A DNA stretch of 5,554 nt from UBA2336 sp964538575. Its GTDB lineage: Bacteria; Bacteroidota; Bacteroidia; Cytophagales; Cyclobacteriaceae. The notes under the pieces are model-generated. The model worked only from the letters and a program-made list of their open reading frames with translations. It did no database searches and was not told the DNA's origin. Both the position numbers and the translations under genes were made by a program. The first letter of the stretch is position 1. Every line of letters starts with the position of its first letter. The stretch covers positions 1 through 5,554 of the forward strand of contig CAZIGG010000172.1 in assembly GCA_964538575.1 (NCBI GenBank), given 5' to 3'. Below are positions 1 through 5,554 of this stretch, piece after piece.

Positions 1-875
1 CTCAACTGCATCAAATACTTCTTCGGAGTAATCCCGAACTTCTTTCTGAACGCAGCGATATAATGACTTGGATTTGTATACCCGATTTGCGTAGCAACCT
101 CATTCACCTTGTATTTTCCGGTATCAAGCTGCAGGCGTGAATAATCAAGCTTATGATCAAGCAGGTATCCGAACACCGTGTTACCATAAATTTCTTTGAA
201 CCCAACTTTCAGTTGGAACTCATTGAGGCCGGCAATGCGCGCAAGCTCTTTTAACCCCGGAGGATTATCCATGTGCTTTAAGATATGCTCTTTGGCATGC
301 TTGATCTTACGAACCGTTTCTTCATTATTCAAAAAAGGACAGCTTTCCGTGTTTGCTTTCCTTTCGGAGAAGTAAAGGCTCAGAAGCTCGAAGATCTTTC
401 CCTGGATATAAAGATTGCGGGCATTTTCGCTCAGCTGAATGTTAAACAACTGGCTGAGTGTGATCATGAGCATGGACGGGATTTCGCGCTCATCGTAAAA
501 TTTATAGTTCACATTTTCTGCCTTTAGGAAGGGGAGCGGTTCGTGCGTAAACAGCATGTGTAAATTCTCCAGCGAGATGAAAAGAAACACCATGCGGCAG
601 CCGGGCGAAAGCTTTAGCGTAAAAGGCATGTCGCTTTCCGGGTTATACATGAAATAATTGCGCTGCTTCTGAATGTCGCGCCCGTAATGCGGACTGAATT
701 CAAACCGTGCGCTGCCCTCCAGGCAAAAGTAGAAGTGAATATTCTTCCGGTTGATCTCGCTTGTGATCGACTTTGCCTCTTCCGAATCATTGTTCACGAT
801 CACCAGCCTGGTACCGTTCTGATCGAAAATAATTTGAGATAACCTTTTAAGGGTATTTTCAACTACCAACTCCAT
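1..875 (-). CDS. AraC-family transcriptional regulator, PchR-like (3' end cut by window edge)
   Basis: This is a DNA-binding cytoplasmic regulator that probably controls the divergent receptor operon. The minus strand reads without a stop from ATG at 875-873 to the window edge, giving 291 residues. The natural end is probably only a few codons away, because the family signature is already complete. Residues 1-170 form a ligand-sensing-type N-terminal region that includes the stretch LYIQGKIFELLSLYF (155-169), resembling PchR-type regulators. Residues about 185-291 are the double helix-turn-helix domain. The first HTH lies at about 207-228 (GLKELARIAGLNEFQLKVGF). The second lies at about 257-280 and carries the AraC hallmark GYTNPSHYIAAFRKKFG followed by TPKKY. 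A TAnnTTTG element lies 23 nt upstream of the ATG, which supports this start. By analogy, PchR in Pseudomonas activates a siderophore receptor gene, so control of iron or heme uptake is inferred from family and context. The effector is unknown. AraC-family membership is very secure; the PchR-like subgroup is likely. Confidence 0.93.
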   Translation of the reverse strand, partial: MELVVENTLKRLSQIIFDQNGTRLVIVNNDSEEAKSITSEINRKNIHFYFCLEGSARFEFSPHYGRDIQKQRNYFMYNPESDMPFTLKLSPGCRMVFLFISLENLHMLFTHEPLPFLKAENVNYKFYDEREIPSMLMITLSQLFNIQLSENARNLYIQGKIFELLSLYFSERKANTESCPFLNNEETVRKIKHAKEHILKHMDNPPGLKELARIAGLNEFQLKVGFKEIYGNTVFGYLLDHKLDYSRLQLDTGKYKVNEVATQIGYTNPSHYIAAFRKKFGITPKKYLMQL

Positions 876-897
876 TTGATCTGTCGTTTTATCTGTA

Positions 898-905
898 CAA
901 AAGTA
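898..905 (-). promoter_or_regulatory. Putative -7 element of the AraC regulator gene (TACTTTTG)
   Basis: On the minus strand the sequence reads TACTTTTG, a full match to the Bacteroidota sigma-ABfr -7 consensus TAnnTTTG. No clear TTTG -33 box is present; a weak TTA lies about 20 nt upstream. Transcription would start roughly 16 nt before the ATG at 875. The weak -33 side would fit a promoter that needs an activator. Confidence 0.5.
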
Positions 906-940
906 TCCAAAAAATATGAATAAAATAACCTGATTTAACA

Positions 941-959
941 GTATTTGAATGATAAATAC
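941..959. promoter_or_regulatory. Inverted repeat, possible operator (GTATTT-N7-AAATAC)
   Basis: A perfect 6-bp inverted repeat with a 7-bp AT-rich spacer lies between the two divergent -7 elements, about 36 bp from the regulator element and 49 bp from the receptor element. That placement suits a site from which a bound protein could touch RNA polymerase on either side. It has the 19-bp length of a Fur box but does not match the Fur consensus well. AraC proteins more often use direct repeats, so the role is only a suggestion. Confidence 0.3.
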
Positions 960-1008
960 CTGAATCAGTACTATCGGGTAATGGCGTTATTAATGATCCA
1001 TACACGGG

Positions 1009-1016
1009 TATTTTTG
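1009..1016 (+). promoter_or_regulatory. Putative -7 element of the receptor operon (TATTTTTG)
   Basis: TATTTTTG matches TAnnTTTG in full. Nineteen nt upstream is TTA (987-989) in place of the usual TTG/TTTG -33 box, so the promoter looks weak on that side. Transcription from here would leave a leader of about 40 nt before the ATG at 1066, and no hairpin was noticed in that leader. Confidence 0.5.
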
Positions 1017-1065
1017 AAACGATTCCGACCTTAATGTTGCATCGTTTTTCAAAGCATGCAGTTGG

Positions 1066-3288
1066 ATGTATAAGTTAGTTGGTGTTGTATTTTTTTGGCT
1101 GATCGGTGTGTCAGCAATTGCCCAGGTAAAAATCACCGTAGTCAATCAGGCAACCGGAGAGAAGCTGGAGGGTGTATCGGTTGTGGTTAAATCTTCAGAC
1201 GCGGAACAAACACGCATTACGGATGAAGCCGGGATACTGGAGCTAACAAACACAGCGTTTCCTTTCGTCATCGCAGTATCGCACGTTGGATTTGTTCAGC
1301 AGCAAAAAGAGGTTGCTGCTCCGGGTGAATATTCATTCTCCTTAACACCTTCGGCTTCGCAATTGAATGAAGTTGTCGTAACGGGCCAGTTCGAGCCGCA
1401 ATCGGTAAGCAAGTCTGTATTTAAAGTCCGCGTAATCACGCTTGAAACGATTCAATCAAAGGGCGCTACGCGGCTGCAGGATGTTTTGAATACTGAGCTC
1501 AACATCCGGTTTTCAAACGACCCGGCTCTCGGTGTTTCCGACATGCAGATGCAGGGAATGTCTGGTCAGAACGTAAAGATTCTTCTCGATGGTATCCCGG
1601 TAATCGGCCGGCAGGGAACCACCAATTCATTCGATCTTAACCAGATTAACATCAATACAATCGAACGGATTGAGATCATAGAAGGACCGATGTCAACCAT
1701 ATATGGTGCCGATGCGCTGGCCGGGGTGATTAATATTATCACGAAGAAACCGGAAGCGGAGAAGCTCACCGGCTCTGTAAAGATCCATGAGGAAAGTGTT
1801 GGATCGGAGTACAGTTTATTTAAGGAAGGAATTCACCAGGAGAACATCTCGGCATCATACCGGAAAAATGCGATTCATACATTAATCGATGGAGGGCATT
1901 ACTATTCAGGCGGCTGGCAGGGAAATGCTGAGGGACGAGATAAAACGTTCAATCCTAAAGGTCAATGGTTTGCTAACGGATCAGTGGGTATTGATAAATC
2001 AAAATGGAATGCGAGTTATCGGATCGATTACCTGAATGAAGATATTTATAATCCCGGTGCTTTTGCCGGAAATGAAGCAATTGATAAGCACTTCATTACC
2101 AACCGGTTTATCCATCAGCTACAAGGCGGAGTAAGCCTCGCGGATAAACTCAACTTTACCGGTGCAATGGCCTATTCCGATTACAAACGAAAAACACAGA
2201 CCACCGTTGTGGATGCTATAACGGGTGAAGAAACGCTTTCCCTGGCGCCCGGTGAGCAGGATGAAACCAAATATGATGCAATCACCCTTCGCGGAACATT
2301 TCAATATAAACTCTCCGATATTTTCTCCCTTCAGCCGGGCTATGACATCAATCTTGAGTCAGGTTCGGGCGGAAGGCTGGAGGAAGGAACAAAGAGCATA
2401 GAAGACTACGCAGTTTTTCTTTCCGGAGAGATAAAGCCTTTACGTCAACTAAGTATCCGTCCAGGCGTGCGTATTGTTAAGAACTCCGTATACGATGCAC
2501 CGCCAGCGCTGCTTTCACTCAATATCAAGTTTGTACCCGGTTCCGGTCATGAGATCCGCCTTTCCTATGGCCGGGGTTTCCGGGCGCCTTCCATCCGGGA
2601 ATTATACTTCTATTTCTTTGACAGCAATCACTCTATTGCAGGCAATGAAAATCTTGAAGCCGAGCTTTCACACAGCTTCAACAGCTCATGGGACTGGCAT
2701 GTCATTAAAAGTCCTTCCTTTACCTACACTACTACCGTATCCGGATTTTACAATAAAATGAATAACCTGATCACGCTTGCGTTAGGATCAGGCAATATTT
2801 ATTCCTATCGAAACATCAGCGAATCTAAAACGCAAGGGTTCGTTTTTAATAACAGGATAATTTCCGGAGAGCTTACTGCATCAGCGGGTCTTTCTTATAC
2901 AGCTCAATACAATCCCTATGTGGATGAAGATCCGGCTTTACCAGAAGTTACGTGGTCACCCGAAGTCAATTCAAGTGTAAGCTACCGGTTTGTTAAGGCG
3001 GGCCTCACAGCGTCTGCATTCTATAAGTACACCGGTAAAACACCTTATTATACAATCAATGTTGAGGATGAAGTCTACCAGGCTCAAGCAGATGAATATC
3101 ATTGGGCCGACATAAACCTTCAGAAAACTTTTCTGAAACGGTTAGACATCGCACTGGGGGTGAGAAACCTGTTCGATGTTACCACCATTCAGGACACGGC
3201 TGTTTCGTCCGGAGCACACACACCAGGCGGTGCACGGTCGATCGGGTCGGGAAGATCATTTTATACAACGCTAACTGTAAATTTTTAA
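1066..3288 (+). CDS. TonB-dependent outer-membrane receptor, probably for heme or an iron complex
   Basis: This is an outer-membrane beta-barrel importer energised by TonB-ExbB-ExbD. The first ATG in frame gives 740 residues, with a signal peptide at 1-20 ending AIAQ. Residues about 21-95 resemble the carboxypeptidase regulatory-like domain common in Bacteroidota receptors. A TonB-box-like EVVVTG lies at 102-107. The plug domain runs from about 113 to 228, with VKILLDGIPV (170-179) and the classic IERIEIIEGPMSTIYGADAL (199-218). The barrel covers about 235-740 and ends in NLFD and a terminal VNF, the aromatic end needed for barrel insertion. A FRAP motif (505-508), His522 and GNENL (526-530) resemble the FRAP/His/NPNL set of heme receptors such as HmuR. 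The neighbouring HmuY-like lipoprotein points the same way. The family is certain. The substrate is inferred, since other siderophore and cobalamin receptors also carry FRAP-like sequences. Confidence 0.95.
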   Translation: MYKLVGVVFFWLIGVSAIAQVKITVVNQATGEKLEGVSVVVKSSDAEQTRITDEAGILELTNTAFPFVIAVSHVGFVQQQKEVAAPGEYSFSLTPSASQLNEVVVTGQFEPQSVSKSVFKVRVITLETIQSKGATRLQDVLNTELNIRFSNDPALGVSDMQMQGMSGQNVKILLDGIPVIGRQGTTNSFDLNQININTIERIEIIEGPMSTIYGADALAGVINIITKKPEAEKLTGSVKIHEESVGSEYSLFKEGIHQENISASYRKNAIHTLIDGGHYYSGGWQGNAEGRDKTFNPKGQWFANGSVGIDKSKWNASYRIDYLNEDIYNPGAFAGNEAIDKHFITNRFIHQLQGGVSLADKLNFTGAMAYSDYKRKTQTTVVDAITGEETLSLAPGEQDETKYDAITLRGTFQYKLSDIFSLQPGYDINLESGSGGRLEEGTKSIEDYAVFLSGEIKPLRQLSIRPGVRIVKNSVYDAPPALLSLNIKFVPGSGHEIRLSYGRGFRAPSIRELYFYFFDSNHSIAGNENLEAELSHSFNSSWDWHVIKSPSFTYTTTVSGFYNKMNNLITLALGSGNIYSYRNISESKTQGFVFNNRIISGELTASAGLSYTAQYNPYVDEDPALPEVTWSPEVNSSVSYRFVKAGLTASAFYKYTGKTPYYTINVEDEVYQAQADEYHWADINLQKTFLKRLDIALGVRNLFDVTTIQDTAVSSGAHTPGGARSIGSGRSFYTTLTVNF

Positions 3289-3308
3289 CTACTTAATCCT
3301 ATATACGA

Positions 3309-4691
3309 ATGAACCATAAATCGATTAAATTCCTTTCGCTTGCGTTGCTGGCGATGACCTTTGTTTTCTCTTCGTGTGAAGATGATCCGAAATTGCCGGA
3401 TAACGTGCTTGAGTTTGAGTCTTCCGTAGCCGGAATTGCCAGCGAAGAAGAATCCTTTACTATAAAACTCACCCTTTCCCGCGAAACTTCAAAAGATGTT
3501 ATCATAAACCTGACAGTAAATCCGGGAACACTTGCGTATGGAACCGACTTCACTACAACCCCCGCTGTAATGGCTGGTGTGATCACCTTAACTATTCCGA
3601 AAGGTGAAACAACTGCACAAGTTATTTTAAACAAAGTTGAAGGTGTAGGGTTCAGCGGTGATGAAACCATTGTGTTTGAAGTAATAACGGTAGATGGGGC
3701 AGCGGTAATCGGAGAGAAATCAAAGATTACGGTAACTTTTTCAGAGATCACAGTTGAGAATGCTTCCATGAACATTCAGGGAGGCGGACCAACATTCTCA
3801 AACCGCGTGTTTATCGATCTAAGCGCTAACCGCCAGACGGCCGTTAACAGAACGGGTTGGGATTTTGGATTTTATACCGTGGATGGAGAATTTAAGGTTG
3901 TGCTTAATACAGCGCTATCGATGTTGGCAAAGCCGCTTGCTAAAACAGATATCACAACGGTTACATCAGCCGATACTGTAGGGCTTGGAGAATCATTAAC
4001 AACCGATGCTTTTCTTGCTGAAAATTTAGCATACATTGACGACCCTACCGGTGCGATGGATGGTACAGCGATTGCTACAGTATCCGCAACGGCAAGTGAA
4101 AATGTTGTTTATGTTGTGAATCGTGGAAAAGATCTGGCAGGCAATCAACGCAGTTGGAAAAAAATCAGAGTGTTGAGAAACGGAACAGGATATACAATCC
4201 AGCATGCTGATATCAACTCGGCTACATTTCAAACCATCGAAGTTACACGTAATAATGAATATCTCTTTAATTATGTAAGCCTGGAAACAAACACTGTTGT
4301 ACAGCCAGAGCCTCAAAAAGGGAAATGGGATATAGCCTACACCACTTTTATGAACCAGATTGGTATGCCGTACATGTACAACGATTTCATCATTCAAAAC
4401 CGTAACGCGGTTGGAACAGCACAAGTGCTGATTACTGAATCTGTCACCTATGAGAATTTTGACGAATCTGACCTGACTTCTGTCACATTTTCAACGGCTC
4501 AGGCAACGATTGGTGCAAACTGGCGCAATGGAGGTGGCCCTACAACAGCACCATCACTTCGTACAGATCGCTTTTATATTGTGAAAGATGCAGATGGTAA
4601 TATTTATAAACTGAAGTTTACCGCCCTCACACAGGACGGTGAGCGCGGAAGACCAGCAATTGCGTATACATTGATCCGCGCAGGTGAGTAA
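3309..4691 (+). CDS. HmuY-like lipoprotein with N-terminal Calx-beta-like domain
   Basis: This is probably a surface-exposed ligand-capture lipoprotein that hands heme or a related ligand to the receptor encoded 20 bp upstream in the same operon. The 460-aa protein has a lipoprotein signal peptide with lipobox FSSC, Cys23 being the predicted lipidated residue, followed by acidic EDD, which suits surface export in Bacteroidota. Residues about 33-145 look like one Calx-beta-type beta-sandwich (IKLTLS, YGTDFTTTP at 77-85, IPKGETTAQV at 96-105, GDETIVFEV at 117-125). Residues about 150-460 resemble the HmuY family: WDFGFYTVDGEFKVVLN at 184-200, KWDIAYTTF at 339-347, and the end DRFYIVKDADGNIYKLKFTA (420-439) with RGRPAIAYTLI. 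P. gingivalis HmuY binds heme with two histidines. The mature protein here has only one (His299), so any heme ligation would have to differ, for example through methionines such as M205, M250, M348, M353 or M356. The HmuY assignment is good, the ligand is not proven. Confidence 0.85.
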   Translation: MNHKSIKFLSLALLAMTFVFSSCEDDPKLPDNVLEFESSVAGIASEEESFTIKLTLSRETSKDVIINLTVNPGTLAYGTDFTTTPAVMAGVITLTIPKGETTAQVILNKVEGVGFSGDETIVFEVITVDGAAVIGEKSKITVTFSEITVENASMNIQGGGPTFSNRVFIDLSANRQTAVNRTGWDFGFYTVDGEFKVVLNTALSMLAKPLAKTDITTVTSADTVGLGESLTTDAFLAENLAYIDDPTGAMDGTAIATVSATASENVVYVVNRGKDLAGNQRSWKKIRVLRNGTGYTIQHADINSATFQTIEVTRNNEYLFNYVSLETNTVVQPEPQKGKWDIAYTTFMNQIGMPYMYNDFIIQNRNAVGTAQVLITESVTYENFDESDLTSVTFSTAQATIGANWRNGGGPTTAPSLRTDRFYIVKDADGNIYKLKFTALTQDGERGRPAIAYTLIRAGE

Positions 4692-4705
4692 CATACTGAT
4701 CGGGA

Positions 4706-4740
4706 TCGGGCAGTTATAATGGTATAACTGCCTGATTTTT
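4706..4740 (+). terminator. Rho-independent terminator of the receptor-lipoprotein operon
   Basis: A perfect 10-bp stem (GGCAGTTATA / TATAACTGCC, 4709-4718 with 4723-4732) closes a 4-nt loop ATGG. It extends outward by a G-T wobble and two further pairs to 4706 and 4735. Five T residues (4736-4740) follow directly. It begins 15 nt after the lipoprotein stop codon and comes before the next promoter, so it separates the two plus-strand units. There is no T-run on the opposite side, so it should act only in the plus direction. Confidence 0.9.
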
Positions 4741-4770
4741 AGTGCCTCTGGCAAAACAAAATTTGATCCG

Positions 4771-4778
4771 TATCTTTG
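4771..4778 (+). promoter_or_regulatory. -7 promoter element of the DUF4920 gene (TATCTTTG)
   Basis: TATCTTTG followed by TA is close to the textbook Bacteroidota -7 element. No good TTG -33 box stands 19 nt upstream (TGG at 4749-4751 is the nearest). Transcription would begin about 16 nt before the ATG at 4799. Its position downstream of a possible GTG start at 4742 argues that translation begins at 4799 or 4802 instead. Confidence 0.65.
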
Positions 4779-4798
4779 TACCTGCTCTAAATCAAAAC

Positions 4799-5281
4799 AT
4801 GATGAAATCAGTTAAAATAGCACTCTTTAGTCTTTTCTTACTGGCTGCAATTGCCACTCAGGCCCAACCGCCACAAACCCCGGCAACGCCTGGAACAACC
4901 TTTGGTACAGTTATTACAGCCGAAAATGCAACCGCTGTTGCTGAACTGCCAAGCCTGATTGCCGACAAGCAAATGGCTGATGTGAAAATAGAAGGTAAAG
5001 TATTGGATGTTTGCCCGAAAAAAGGCTGCTGGCTGTCGCTCGAGATGCCGGACAAGTCGGTGACTTTTGTAAAATTCAAAGACTATGGATTTTTTGTTCC
5101 GCTGGAACTGATTGGTAAAACGGTTGTGGTAGAAGGTCAGGCGAAGAAGATCGAAACCTCGGTTGAGGAATTGAAGCACTACGCGGAGGACGCCAAGAAA
5201 TCAAAAGAAGAGATTGAAGCCATCACCGAGCCTAAAAAGGAAATCCGCCTGACGGCAAATGGTGTGCTTGTAGTAAAATAA
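4799..5281 (+). CDS. Exported DUF4920 domain protein
   Basis: This is a small exported protein of unknown function. From ATG 4799 it has 160 residues; ATG 4802 is an equally possible start one codon later. The signal peptide covers about 1-23 (KIALFSLFLLAAIATQAQ), with predicted cleavage after QAQ and a Pro-rich linker to about 31. Because the cleavage site follows Gln and there is no lipobox Cys, the mature protein should be soluble in the periplasm or secreted. Residues about 35-160 match the DUF4920 pattern: FGTVITAE, then VKIEGKVLDVCPKKGCWLSL (62-81), VTFVKFKDYGFFVP, and VVVEGQAKK. This is a beta-rich, OB-fold-like arrangement. Cys72 and Cys77 in the conserved CPKKGCW are the only cysteines and could form a disulfide or bind metal; that is inference. 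A lysine/glutamate-rich helical insert lies at about 121-147. An in-frame GTG at 4742 would add 19 residues, but it lies before the promoter and would bury the signal peptide. The DUF3817 gene follows 6 nt after the stop. Confidence 0.87.
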   Translation: MMKSVKIALFSLFLLAAIATQAQPPQTPATPGTTFGTVITAENATAVAELPSLIADKQMADVKIEGKVLDVCPKKGCWLSLEMPDKSVTFVKFKDYGFFVPLELIGKTVVVEGQAKKIETSVEELKHYAEDAKKSKEEIEAITEPKKEIRLTANGVLVVK

Positions 5282-5287
5282 TCCGGA

Positions 5288-5554
5288 GTGAACAGCATTA
5301 GAAATTTAAGGATCATCGGGATACTGGAAGGTATTTCGTACCTGGTTTTATTGTGCATCGCCATGCCGCTAAAATATATCTGGGGAATGCCGGAGGCAGT
5401 TAAGTATGTAGGCTGGGCGCATGGCCTTTTGTTTATCCTTTACATCCCGGCAGTTCCATTGGCCAAAAAAGCTATGAACTGGAATTTTATGTGGGTGATG
5501 ATTGCGTGGGCAGCATCGCTGATCCCGTTTGGGACGTTTGTGTTAGATCGGTAT
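5288..5554 (+). CDS. DUF3817 family membrane protein (3' end cut by window edge)
   Basis: This is a small inner-membrane protein of unknown function. It reads openly from GTG 5288 to the window edge, 89 residues, and probably lacks only a short charged tail. The family hallmarks are EGISYL (14-19), MPLKY (26-30), GMPEAVK (33-39), AHG (44-46) and PFGTFVLDR (80-88). Hydrophobic stretches at about 9-31, 40-59 and 67-86 suggest three membrane segments. The GTG start is chosen because the frame is closed three codons upstream by the DUF4920 stop, and the first in-frame ATG (residue 26) would remove the conserved EGISYL segment. The gap to the upstream gene is 6 nt and no promoter or terminator lies between them, so the two are probably co-transcribed and perhaps translationally coupled. 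The usual DUF3817 relatives start at about this point, which supports the boundary. Confidence 0.85.
   Translation, partial: MNSIRNLRIIGILEGISYLVLLCIAMPLKYIWGMPEAVKYVGWAHGLLFILYIPAVPLAKKAMNWNFMWVMIAWAASLIPFGTFVLDRY

Larger units (their letters stand above)
876..1065. promoter_or_regulatory. Divergent control region between the regulator and the receptor operon
   Basis: This 190-bp AT-rich region separates the two outward-facing start codons. It holds one Bacteroidota-type -7 element for each direction, a 6+6 bp inverted repeat between them, and a CGGGTA hexamer repeated 30 bp apart (975-980 and 1005-1010), the second copy overlapping the receptor -7 element. No coding sequence or RNA gene was seen. 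The arrangement is what one expects if the regulator binds here and acts on both promoters, but no binding site has been shown. Confidence 0.6.

Noticed and set aside
285..527. Plus-strand open frame of 80 aa
   Set aside because: It lies antisense to the AraC regulator, whose minus-strand frame is continuous and carries the family motifs; the 80-aa product resembles no family.
941..959. Fur box
   Set aside because: The 19-bp inverted repeat has the right length but lacks the GATAAT/ATTATC half-sites of the Fur consensus, so it is listed only as an unnamed inverted repeat.
2474..2761. Plus-strand open frame of 95 aa inside the receptor gene
   Set aside because: It overlaps the receptor barrel in another frame; the receptor frame carries FRAP and other conserved residues across the same stretch.
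3299..3775. Minus-strand open frame of 158 aa opposite the lipoprotein gene
   Set aside because: It is antisense to the Calx-beta-like part of a well-supported gene. Its Ser/Thr/Val-rich composition is what the opposite strand of this beta-rich coding sequence gives, and no promoter or family motif was seen.
4026..4424. Minus-strand open frame of 132 aa rich in Cys, His and Ile
   Set aside because: It is antisense to the HmuY-like domain, has unusual composition typical of a shadow frame, and shows no recognisable domain.
1..5554. CRISPR arrays, tRNA or rRNA genes, insertion sequences, phage or toxin-antitoxin genes
   Set aside because: No regularly spaced repeats, transposase motifs, terminal repeats or RNA-gene signatures were seen, and almost all of the window is accounted for by five ordinary genes.

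Overview
The window looks like chromosome of a Bacteroidota bacterium, probably a Cytophagales/Sphingobacteriales-type member. The support is a TonB-dependent receptor with a carboxypeptidase-regulatory-like N-terminal domain, a HmuY-type lipoprotein, DUF4920 and DUF3817 proteins, no convincing Shine-Dalgarno sites at most starts, and three good matches to the Bacteroidota -7 promoter element TAnnTTTG. No genus can be named from the sequence alone.

Left part (1-875, minus strand): an AraC-family regulator of the PchR-like type. Its last few codons lie beyond the left edge. It is divergently transcribed from what follows, across a 190-bp control region (876-1065) that holds a promoter-like element for each direction and a short inverted repeat that could be an operator.

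Middle part (1066-4740, plus strand): a two-gene operon. It encodes a 740-aa TonB-dependent outer-membrane receptor and, 20 bp later, a 460-aa surface lipoprotein with an N-terminal Calx-beta-like domain and a C-terminal HmuY-like domain. A strong Rho-independent terminator closes the operon. The pairing resembles the HmuR/HmuY heme-uptake pair of Porphyromonas gingivalis, and the receptor carries a FRAP-type box followed by a histidine and an NPNL-like box, as heme receptors do. The simplest reading is that the lipoprotein captures heme (or another iron-containing ligand), the receptor imports it using TonB energy, and the divergent regulator controls expression.

Right part (4771-5554, plus strand): a separate unit with its own typical promoter. 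It encodes a small exported DUF4920 protein and, 6 nt after that stop and in the same frame, a DUF3817 membrane protein starting at GTG and running off the right edge. Neither has a known function that can be read from the sequence.

Nothing here is clearly an undescribed system. The most unusual points are the Calx-beta/HmuY fusion with almost no histidine in its mature form, and the tightly packed DUF4920-DUF3817 pair.
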